From Datura wrightii (Eukaryota > Streptophyta > Magnoliopsida > Solanales > Solanaceae), in NCBI GenBank assembly GCA_035772735.1, contig JASDFA010000002.1:6448001-6512000 (forward strand): a stretch of DNA of 64,000 bases, written 5' to 3'. The notes under the pieces are model-generated. The model was not told where the DNA came from. It saw only the letters and a list, made by a program, of their open reading frames with translations, and ran no database searches. The translations under genes were made by a program, and so were the position numbers. Of this stretch, positions 55,333 through 64,000 are shown in pieces (within the stretch, counting starts at the first letter, position 1; every line of letters begins with the position of its first letter).

Positions 55333-56881
55333 TGTTGCACCCTATTGCACGCACAAGTACGCAGTCGTACAAGTAATATAGTGATGCTGAAGAGCCGGAT
55401 GTCGAACCCACAGGGACTAAACTAATTCAGCGAATATTCAAGTTCAAGTGTTATATTAAATTTCACAAATGTTGATTTTTGAGATATGAAGGAAACTAAT
55501 TCTACGATGATCACAAATAATTCGAAAAAACAATAATAAGAAGCATCTAGAGTTAAGGCCAAATTTTCATGTAAAGCTAAAATTCACAATTGTTCAAATA
55601 TTGAAAATTCATTTGTTTTCTCACAGAGTTAATATGCAATGTTCATGGTCTTTCGAGCCACTAAATACAATAAATTAGTCTCATACCTACATCATTGAGC
55701 GGGGATGTGATGTCCAAATTCATGAGCAAATAACAATGTGGATATGGTTCATGGGGTTTATTCCCTTGATTATGAACTTTCATCCTCTATTCATTTAACC
55801 TAGAATTAACTTCACAACTATGTCTGAGAGTGGTGATGTGACAATTTAATCCTAAGTGTCAAGCTATCTTCCCCTTTTATTAACCAAGAAAGGCGAATTA
55901 GGTATAATTACTATCCTAACCATGAATCCTATCTTGAAGATAAGAACTTGCTCCCTACATTCTTAGTTCTAACCTCGGGTTACTCTTTCAAGCTTTTTCT
56001 TAAGCTTTACAAGTACATTTCAATGGTGATCAAGCATTAAAATGATGGAAAACAAGAATGCAAGACAAAACAACAAAGAAAACTCAAACCAAAGATGAAT
56101 TCATGTAATTACATTCATGTCATGTGGCCACAATCCTAGAAGAAGGGTTTTAGCCACTCATGTTCATACGATGGTTCAAAAACATGTTTGAATTCAAGTA
56201 CTTACAAGAATGATTAAAGAGAAGTAAAGAATTAGAATCCTAGGTAAAGTTCCTCATTTCTCCCTTTTCTCCTCTCTGCTTTCCCAAATAAAATATGTGA
56301 TCATGAATTTAGAAGCTAAGGGTTCAATTTATAATAAGTGAAAAAAATGCAAAAAATTTTTGTGCCCAAAATGGATCCGTCACACTGCCCATCACGAAGC
56401 TCAAGCAGCGTGGAATGGACCTGTCACGGATGCATACTAGAATGCGGTGTCAGCATGTCTTGGCATTGCGCTAGTGTGCGTTACCCAGCATGGCATGACA
56501 CTGATCGTACTCTTTGGTAGGTGTGGCACGTTTCCATCACGCAGGGCATTTGCCTGGTATCACCTCGCACATGGTGTGGCATGGAATTAGGTGCACCTGT
56601 GGCCTAGCGTGACATGTTGGTGGTCTAGGCAGCCCCTTTCCCTTGCAACATCATGCCATCTTCCTTGCACTTCTTCCCAAACTTCCTTCTTGTGCATTAA
56701 CCATCATATTTAGCCCCTCCTATGCATATTACACCTACGAAACAAAGACTTAACATGTTGGTTAGTCTGGCACAAAACTATACACAAATACATGAGAATG
56801 TGATCAATTAAATTATCAAACATAGCTAAAATTAAGTTATAAAATAGCACTTGGGCACGTAAATCTTCCCAAGGTCAATCA
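55333..56881 (-). repeat. Ath7 5' LTR
   Basis: About 1549 bp; minus strand TGATTGACCTTGGG...GGGTGCAACA. Contains the GTGTCGAACCCACAGGGAC-like landmark (55398-55416), a GGCATG/GTGGCACG array (56385-56640) and, downstream on the minus strand, TATAAATTG near 56325-56333. Right edge abuts the truncated Del5 LTR. Confidence 0.75.
56385..56640. repeat. CATGGCATG/CGTGGCACG motif array in Ath7 U3
   Basis: Repeated half-sites GCGTGGAATGG, CCTGTCACGG, CAGCATGGCATGACAC, GTGTGGCACG, ATCACGCAGGGC and GTGTGGCATGG. Similar in wording to the Ath3 array at 28255-28340, although the LTR bodies differ. Confidence 0.55.
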
Positions 56882-57278
56882 GACTCAGTTCTGTCGTTAG
56901 TTCAGCTCCTTGTAGTTTAGCTCAGTTTCCATTTTTGGTGAGTCCACATCTTTCGAGGACCTTCTACTTAGTCTTTTGTTATGCTATTTCAGTTTCATAT
57001 TTAGCGAACTAGTTGGGGATATTTCCCATCAGCTCATCAAGCAGTTTAGAGGCTTATCAAACATTATGTAGACTTTCAGTTTTTTTCAAGTGTTGACTCC
57101 GTGTATGATTGTTGTTATATGTTATGTCATTCAAACTTCCACTTATTCAGGTTTAAGTTGTCAGTTTCTGCTTGATATGTGCTCCTCAGTTGCTATGTTC
57201 ATGTTATGAGTTGACTTGGGGCCATTCATGGTTCTAGATCCCGTGTCTCGATCCCGAGCCTATGTTTGGGTTGTGACA
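56882..57278 (+). repeat. Second Del5 LTR end
   Basis: Closely matches 46947-47338 and ends GGTTGTGACA. Lacks its 5' part (replaced by Ath7) and is not followed by a PBS, so it could be the 3' LTR or a separate solo LTR. Confidence 0.8.
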
Positions 57279-57745
57279 TGAAGACTCTAGTGAATTTGAG
57301 AGGGAGAATGTTAATAAGGAAGCATGCTTAAAAATGGAGCAACTTAGACCTCACTCCAATCATTTTTCAACATTGTACTTGGTTTGACAATATAGAATTT
57401 GAGGCAACCAAGTCTATGGAGGATTTTGGAGAGGAAGATCAAAGTTGCTTCATTCTAAAGTTTGTCTTGCCAATAGGGTAACATCACATCCCTCATTTAA
57501 GGGCCAAGAAGTGGAATATGTGACATCTATTACTTAGTACCTTTATTTTTACATCACCACCACTCGAGCGAAGTAGAAAATTGGAAAAGAAATTAGGGGT
57601 GCAATTTATAAGTTCAAAGTGGAAAGAGAAGTGGTAAAATTGATGACGTCGTGGAATGACATTAAATCAAGCGCTACTTGGGAGGAAACCCAAGATAACT
57701 TGGGTTTTTACTTTTATTTAATATGTATGATCAAGTGTGCAGGAA
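57279..57745 (+). other. Athila fragment with post-pol box (+)
   Basis: The first 350 bases have no recognisable coding frame. 57643-57703 holds the box CGTGGAATGACATTAAATCAAGC and hairpin CTTGGG-AGGAAA-CCCAAG (57677-57694, perfect stem), marking the region just after an Athila pol gene on the plus strand. Meets minus-strand Ath5 gag at about 57745. Confidence 0.5.
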
Positions 57746-57756
57746 ATAAGTCACAA

Positions 57757-58095
57757 CTATTGCCCTATAGGAAGTTCTTCAAGCCAAATTGCAACCTCTT
57801 CCGTCAAGGAAAAAGGAAATAGCCTCAACTGTACAGATTCTTGTCTAACATTGGCCATAGTCAGGGATTCGCAAACATCCACAAACTTCATTATATGTCG
57901 ATTAGCATCCTCATTCAAAAGGCCCCCGAATAAGCCCTTTATCTGTAGGAGATGAAAAAAAATGCTAGTGATATGGAAGATGACATTTCCCACCGTTAGA
58001 GTTAGGCAAATTACAGTAGCCACACTATGAGCTACCGACTCATTTTCAACATCTATGAACCCATCAACACTATCGCTATCACTAGCATGGTTCAT
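57757..58095 (-). pseudogene. Ath5 gag core, truncated
   Basis: 112 open residues on the minus strand with the retrotransposon-gag core of this branch: FHITSIFFHLLQIKGLFGGL, NEDANRHIMKFVDVCESL and RLRLFPFSLTEEVAIWLEEL. Ends abruptly at the junction with the plus-strand fragment. Confidence 0.8.
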
Positions 58096-58195
58096 CCTTT
58101 ATCTTGTTCAACCAACAAGAGCAATAAAACAATGTAAAAGAAAAATAAGATGCAATATAAATGTGAATCAATAAACAACAAATGGCAATTAATTT

Positions 58196-58214
58196 CCAAT
58201 CTCCGGCAATGGCA
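58196..58214 (-). other. Ath5 primer-binding site
   Basis: Minus-strand TGCCATTGCCGGAGATTGG, close to the tRNA-Asp-type PBS, between the LTR edge (58222) and gag. Confidence 0.8.
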
Positions 58215-58221
58215 TTATTTT

Positions 58222-59547
58222 TGGTAACGTCCAAAACAACTCTCCAACTAAGGAGGTGGCTATGGTTGTATGCAAAACAAGTACCCTACAAGAGTCAGGT
58301 CGATTTTCCATAGAGATTGGAGGTTAGATTTACCAAAAGTTATAAATTAATTCACAAGAGTAAGCATCATGTGTAAACATAAAGTAGAATTGGGTGAAGT
58401 GGTTTGAACAAGTATCAAATGAAAATTTAAATCAAAATAAGGTAACACAATTGTTGTTGACAAGATTAGAGAGATTAGGGGTGTGCATTTGATGAGGCAT
58501 TATCTTGATATGTATTAACTAAAAGGTTTAGGATCAATTAGTGCATGGATAGCTTTGGTTTTATCTACATTCTAAGTTTCTCAACCAAAAGAGTGTGCAT
58601 ACTTTGGATTTTTTCAAACCCCAAAACCAAGATCTACAAAACAACCAAACATTGCCTGAGTGGGCATAGACTATTTCTAGCTCTAGCCCTTGAATGAAGC
58701 TTGAATTTGGTATAAACTATTTCTATCTCTAACCCATAGATAAAAGCTCATATTCCTCATTATTGAAGTCTATCCAACTTCACTTCTCTTTCTCAAGCAA
58801 AAGCAAAGTTAGAGAATTCAATTAATATTTGCAATCATTAATTTTCATATTATCCCAAAGAGGAATTCCTCAAAACTATTCATCATAAGCAATTAATTTC
58901 AATTCCAAGCTTTGTATCTTCAATAATGGTATTTTCACTAGGAAGAAGAAAGTAGAAAATTGTACTCTCTACTCTATAATATTCTCTCTCTTTTTTAATA
59001 TCTCTCCTCTTCAATAATGTATCTACAAATGGGCTAAAAAAATCTATATATATTTCATGTACAGATTTCCAAAATTCCCTTGAAAGCTTCCCAAGTACGT
59101 ACTTGCCTTCTAGACAATATTGCCCTTCGGAGGAAACGCGACTCACTTGTGTTGGCACCTGCTTTTCGCAGGTGTGGACTTGCGACGTGCAGGTGCATGA
59201 ATAATTCCATGGAAGTCTTCTTTACTTCTTCCTGCATGGAACTTGGGACCACAGATGCTGACTTGCGGCACACATGTCCATTGCCAGCAAACTATTAACT
59301 CTTCCTGTGTGGCACTTACTAGATGCAGGTGCTGACATGCGGCATGTATGTCACCTGCTTGTCCTCTAGCAGATTGCTTTAAGTTCAAATCCTCTGTTAT
59401 CTTTGTTTCAATGAAATGCCAGCACATAAGAAAAGAAAAGACATAAAATCCTTCTAAATTGTGTTAAAACGAAGTGATAACTCATGCTTAAGACATGATT
59501 ACACTAAAATAATTCTTTCTATAGTTGCTAGCTGCAAGTTACTATCA
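58222..59547 (-). repeat. Ath5 5' LTR
   Basis: About 1326 bp, same family as the Ath1 LTR (shared GAAGGATTTTATGTC start region, CCTGC array, downstream half). Minus strand begins TGATAGTAAC and ends GGACGTTACCA. TATA-like ATATATATAG near 59043-59053, downstream of the array. The start is less certain than the end. Confidence 0.7.
59145..59350. repeat. Dyad array (ACCTGC...GCAGGT) in Ath5 U3
   Basis: ACCTGC-ttttc-GCAGGT (59157-59173) has a perfect 6-bp stem. Further half-sites at TTGCGACGTGCAGGTG (59180-59195), GATGCTGACTTGCGG, GATGCAGGTGCTGACATGCGG and ACCTGCTTG. Confidence 0.65.
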
Positions 59548-60939
59548 CATTCTTTGCCACCATCCTACATCCAAGGACTATATCATGAACTCTAACGCCT
59601 ATATCCCTATGATCGCAGGAGAAACATGAAACAATGATTATGCCTACTTGTATTTCAACTAAACAGGGTTGAAGGATATATCCCTATCTCAACAAAAACT
59701 TTTATCCTCTCACCAATGGATTCGAGGGTCTTTGAATTCCCGTTTTATATTTACTTTTAACCCTTTTGATTCCCTTTCCCAAGTTCAATCAAAATCCAAT
59801 GGATTGCTTATAAGATGATCAATCTCATAAATAAGAAATTAAAACAAGTGAATACAAACAACCACAATGAAGAATCGAATCTAGATTAAATCAGTCTTTC
59901 AAACATTCAACCATCCACTATGGCCAAAACCCTAGAGTATGAGTTTAGCCACTCATATACAAGTGGAAAAATGAATACATATTCATCATCATACAAAGTA
60001 AAGAATAACGAAGAGAAGAAACCTAGTATAGAACTGGTTTTCCTTCCAAACGACTTACACACCTCTGAAGATGAACTACGTAATGTTAAACTGAACAAAA
60101 GATAGAAAAATCTGTCAAACGCTTCCTAACAAACGTCCTAGAGGATATATTTATAGTTGAGCGTTGAAATGACGTTTCTACCCTTCAACACTTGCCTTTA
60201 AAATCAACAATTTTGCCCCGAAAAAGGTCTGGCGTGCCACCCCCACCATCTCACCATAGACTTAGTCAAATTTCTAGCAATTTCAGCTCTGAGATGGACC
60301 TAGTGCGCCGCCCCCATCATCTTGCTAGGGACTTAGCCAATATTTCTACACTTTCAGCACATCTGGTGCGCCACTCTCACTATCTCACCAAAGTGTTAGT
60401 CAAATTCTTGCACTCTTGGACCCTTCCGGCGCGAGGCCTCCTCCATCTCACTAGAATTTTGGTGATTTTCTCCAAGTTTAGGAATCTCTGGGGCTCCACG
60501 CCCACCATCTCACCAAGGTGTTGAAATGATTATCTTCTGAAGTCAAGTAGCTCACGTGGGGCTCCATCCATAGCACCAGGTCCATGGAGCTAAGGACCCG
60601 GCGCAAGGCACCCACCATATCCCCGGAACCTTCTTCTCAACCTCTCAATTAGCTCACGTGGGGCTCCATCCATAGCACCAGGTCCATGGAGCTAAGGACC
60701 CGGCGCAGGGCACCCACCATAGCCCCCGAACCTTCTTCTGAACTTCTCAATTCTTCAACCTTAGTTCATTTTGGATCATTTTTCTTTTATTTCATGCTCA
60801 AAACACCTCAAAATATTTATTAGCATACAAAAACACACAAACATATGTATTCATGAATTTCATAGGGATTATGAACTCAAAACAAGGTAAAATATTGGCA
60901 TAAACAAGGCAAATGGGTATAGAAATATGCCCAACATCA
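59548..60939 (-). repeat. Ath6 3' LTR, truncated at its far end
   Basis: Minus strand starts TGATGTTGGGCATATTTC right after a polypurine tract. It contains a GC-rich motif array (60225-60750) with a 102-bp tandem duplication, then TATA (AACTATAAATATATCC, 60142-60157). Its far end meets the Ath5 LTR, which apparently inserted into it. Confidence 0.75.
60225..60750. repeat. GC-rich motif array and 102-bp tandem duplication in Ath6 U3
   Basis: Recurring 'GGCGtGcCaCcCCCACCATCTCACC' type clauses (60230-60520), then two near-identical 102-bp copies (60548-60649, 60650-60751). Each copy has a perfect G-box CACGTG (60553-60558, 60655-60660) and the dyad GCTCCAT...ATGGAGC. Confidence 0.75.
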
Positions 60940-60975
60940 CCATCCCACACTTAAATTATTTTTCGTCCTCGAACA
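60940..60975 (-). other. Ath6 polypurine tract region
   Basis: Minus strand TTCGAGGACGAAAAATAATTTAAGTGTGGGATGG directly before the LTR; the AAGTGTGGGATGG end is typical for this branch and fixes the strand. Confidence 0.8.
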
Positions 60976-62862
60976 ATCCTTTACTCCATACATAAACTCT
61001 TCTTTTACTATCATAGTTGGTACCTCTAACAATTCACACTAAACCAACTAGCATAGAGCATAATTCAAGTGGTTCATCAACATACAAAAATTCTCATCAA
61101 GCACATATAAAGGCTTCACAATAAAGACTACACAGCCTCTATAATTGACTCATCTTTCAAAATAGGGCCAACATGATTAATTATAAAACATGCAATAAAT
61201 AATACACCGACTTAGATATCTTGTACCCCTCACTTTTAGTGATGTTGCTCTCTCAAGTTATCAATGCACACACATGGAACATAGAAAGCAAGGCACTCTC
61301 ACGCTCATAAATGATGTAATGCACATATGTCACATACCATTGGCTTGCTCTTCATGTACGTTTAGACTACTTGATTGTTTCAAGAGATTTAGATCACAAG
61401 GTTTTTTCTTGGTTGTAATGTCGGCTAAGGAATGGGTAGGAATAATATCTCTTTTTTAGTGACTACCTCCCTAAGCACTTTTAAGATATTTTTAATTTTT
61501 CAAACCCACCACCTTTTTCTTTCTTGTTCACCCTTCACTTAACTCACCTTTTTTCTTTCTTTTCTTCTCGTGCTCATTTTTCACTACTTGACTACTAGTC
61601 TTTTCTACTTATGGACTCAATAAGAATTTTGCAATTAATGCTCTATATTTCATTGTCCTAGAAACAAGTAACAACACAATTCTGTGAGCATCCCTTCTTC
61701 CTATTTTTCTTCTCTTACCACATTTTTTCTTTCTCCTTTAACATTATACTTTAGTGGACCTTTACTTTTTAAGTCTCAAAGTCCCTAAGACTACTTTGGA
61801 TCAACAAGTCTGAGGTCTCACAAAGAAAGGGATTAAGCTACTTTCGTGGCTAAGAAAGAATAAGGCTTATGGTTCTAATGGGGTTAACTAGGGAAAATAT
61901 ACAGGAAGGTAGAACAAACATGGAGAAAAATGGCTTTTACAAAGAAATGCCTTGATCATATACTAACTCCATAAGAATTAGTTATCCTACATATACTAAG
62001 GCAAGTTATAGATGTTACAATATGTACACACAACACAATTCAGCTAAGTTCTTATGGAAATCAACAGTCTAGTCGACTTTCTATAGCTACGCATCCATGC
62101 AATCATATTGAATGACATTTTTCATTATTAATCCCTTAGAATCATCTTGGTCAAATTAAAGAGCTATGTTTGTCTCTCTTAGATTCCTCACTTATGCACT
62201 CAAGTTGACCACTTTACTAACTCTAGCTTAGCAGCTAAGAAGAATGTCGCAAGAACACAAGCGAATAATCTACAACTAAATCCTAAAAAATTTAAAATGT
62301 GAAGAAATTCCCTTAAGACGGTCTCCATCCATTTATCATAGGGAAGGGTCACTACTCTATGACTAAAACGACTCCTACAAATTTAAAAATTTACCCGGTT
62401 CAAAGGACTCCCCTTCGAAAAAGAACTAAGGCCATAAGAAAAATCGAAGGGTGTGTGAGATATGAAAATTTTTAAAAATTTTCAAAACAAGCTTACTGAA
62501 CTTACTCACCCTTGACCAACACCAACACCAACACCAACTAAAAAAAAATTTAAAACTAAAAATTTAAAATAAAACTAACAATCTCAACTACAAAAGATAA
62601 ATAGATTATCTAACACCCCAAGGAATCATAATGTTATCATCATACTAGCTATGATAGACAAGGACCTAACAAATCATAAAGCTACTACTATGGGAATGAA
62701 GCTATGCTACGGCCTATAGATATAGCAATTAAAGAACAAACAAGAATCTTTCCTTCACCCCACATTTAAACAGTGCATTGTCCCCAGTGCACACAATCAT
62801 ATCAAAAGGTAGGGAAAAAGGAACTTCCTGGGCTGCTAAACATCATCATCACTATTGTAATC
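60976..62862 (-). other. Ath6 3' untranslated region
   Basis: No gene seen. T/C-rich on the plus strand near 61490-61760 (A/G-rich on the minus strand, as in Ath2), and a (CAACAC)n-like run at 62517-62537. Near its start, minus-strand GCACTGGGGACAATGCAC (62777-62794) recalls the Ath1 3' UTR phrase at 25027-25041. Confidence 0.55.
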
Positions 62863-63960
62863 CTAATCCTCCTCATCATCATCATCTCCATCAACCTGCA
62901 TGGTGCCCATAGTAGCATCATCATCTTCCTCATCATTATCAAGATCATCAACACCGTTGGTCAGCACAGTAGCCTCATCATCATCAAGCGGCTCCTCGAA
63001 GGCAGGCCACACTCTACATATCTGCATGGAACTTTTCGTAAGTGGGTATCTATCCTCAAGGGCTTCCATCTCCTCATCTATAGTAGGCCGGCCACCTAAC
63101 TTCTGTTGTAACTCCAATATGTCGAATATGCTACCTTGTCAGCTTTTGTCACTAGCCTGACGATCAGCTATGGAAAGGGAAGGAGTTGTGGAATTGTTGG
63201 GCTCCCTAACCTTGGTCACATCCATGATCCTACCGACTAGGGGACCTGCTCTAGGTAATCAAAGGTCTGACTCTTCCTTCCCAATGCCTTGGCCTCTCAA
63301 AATTTGAGTCAAGAGACCACCATAACAGTATTTTAACCTATAGATGTCCCTTGCTCTCCTCATGTTTCCTTGCAACACTACACCAAAATTTAGTGTAAGC
63401 CCCTTCATTAACATGTTCACCAACATAGCCCGCTCTCTGGTGACATCTGTGATGTGGGTCCCAGGGAGAAGTGTGGCACAGATAATTTTTACCACACCTT
63501 CGCCTCCTTGTTCATGTAGGAGAATGAAAGTGTACAATGAGTGCCCTACTCATCCCTTTCCAAATGCACAACTGATCTCTCCCCATAGAGAGTATGGTGG
63601 ATGTCGTGGTAAGGAAGCTTCTCTACAATAAAGAAGTAATCAAATGGGTCTGTCGCTTTTGTACGGAGGAAGGCATTGAATGTTTTGGTGGTGAATCGCA
63701 CCACTTGGCCCTGAATCTTGAACTCATCGCTTTCTCCGAACGATGTGTCCTAGTTTGCGTAGAACTCCCTCACCAAGGTGAGGTTGCACTCCTCCGGCTC
63801 AGCAAAGATGAAGCATACACCCAACTCATGGACCTTGTCCTGAATCACAGGGAACTCTAGTGTCAGGCAGCCCTCACCAATCCAATTTTCAGGAGCATAC
63901 TTAGCCTCCTTCTGCATATTGAACCAGGTAAACCCATGAGGCTCTACCTCTTGTACCCCA
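62863..63960 (-). pseudogene. Ath6 env-like ORF ('putative plant transposon protein' type), frameshifted
   Basis: Minus strand. Blocks: MDKVHELGVCFIFAEPEECN and LTLVREFYAN (about 63860-63790), FKIQGQVVRFTTKTFNAFL (about 63720-63670), ALYTFILLHEQGGEGVVKII (63540-63480), LPGTHITDVTRERAMLVNML with MKGLTLNFGVVLQ (63460-63370), YCYGGLLTQILRGQGI (63320-63275). The last exon-like frame (63117-62863) ends in a strongly acidic tail of Asp/Glu encoded by TCATC-type repeats. Several frame changes; start off-window or degraded. Confidence 0.8.
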
Positions 63961-64000
63961 AAGCGTTTAGCAGAGCTAGCCTTAGCTATTGATGAACTGG

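Noticed and set aside
58222..60939. A single 2.7-kb LTR with a PBS on one side and a polypurine tract on the other, implying tandem elements sharing an LTR
   Set aside because: The lower part matches the Ath1 LTR and the upper part does not. Each part has its own array and TATA, so two different LTRs (Ath5 in Ath6) explain it better.
62900..63160. Ser-rich and Ile-rich plus-strand ORFs at 62773-63160
   Set aside because: Antisense of the acidic tail of the Ath6 env-like ORF, caused by ATC repeats.
63594..63860. 88-residue plus-strand ORF
   Set aside because: Antisense shadow of the env-like frame on the minus strand, which matches a known family.

Overview
This window looks like plant nuclear heterochromatin, probably from a Solanaceae genome. 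That assignment rests on the style of the retroelement families and is an inference. I found no host gene, tRNA, rRNA or CRISPR array. Almost every base belongs to nested LTR retrotransposons of two Ty3/gypsy branches, plus one end of a CACTA DNA transposon. Every coding segment is broken by stops, frameshifts or deletions.

Branch 1 ('Ath' labels) is Athila-like. LTRs run TGAT...ATCA or TGTTGCA...ATCA, the primer-binding site (PBS) is of the tRNA-Asp TGGCGyCrTTGCC type, and an env-like ORF ('putative plant transposon protein' type) follows pol. Branch 2 ('Del' labels) is Del/Tekay chromovirus-like. LTRs run TGTTAyACCCC...GTGACA, the PBS is TGGTATCAGAGC (tRNA-Met type), and the integrase ends in a chromodomain.

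Layout. 1-28245 is Ath1 (+), entering from off-window: end of RT, RNase H, integrase, a post-pol hairpin, a promoter-like stretch, env-like ORF, 3' UTR and 3' LTR. Its env-like ORF is split by Ath2 (-, 5194-24744). Ath2 itself holds a solo Del LTR (6895-9378) and the full-length Del1 (+, 14642-23537). Ath1 sits in an older Ath3 LTR (28246-29723), so nesting is four deep. 29811-34320 is a 5'-truncated Del2 (-), fused head-on at about 34320 to a truncated Del3 LTR (+). Del3 is split by full-length Del4 (36771-46518). 46683-47960 is the end of a Del5 LTR with PBS and gag start. 47961-51117 is an Ath4 remnant (-) carrying a solo Ath2-type LTR (48033-49807). 51118-52198 is a CACTA end. 52199-54898 is a mosaic Del6 LTR. 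54899-56881 is Ath7 gag, PBS and LTR (-). 56882-57278 is a second Del5 LTR end. 57279-59547 is an Athila fragment and Ath5 (-). 59548-64000 is the 3' half of Ath6 (-) with its env-like ORF.

Four insertions have perfect 5-bp target-site duplications (TSDs): CAATA for Del1, GTCTT for Del4, ATACT and GTTAC for the two solo LTRs. Ath2 has TATCG/TATCA. These fix the nesting order.

The most interesting signals are non-coding and recur across families: arrays of short self-complementary motifs just upstream of the TATA box in LTRs of both branches; a small hairpin just after Athila pol with a compensatory base-pair change; a chain of hairpins in the Del LTR leader, also with compensatory changes, plus a nested cruciform about 130 nt before the PBS; a 1.2-kb segment shared between the inside of Del4 and the LTR of Del6; and inactivating stops in Del1 that are mostly CAG-to-TAG or TGG-to-TAG.
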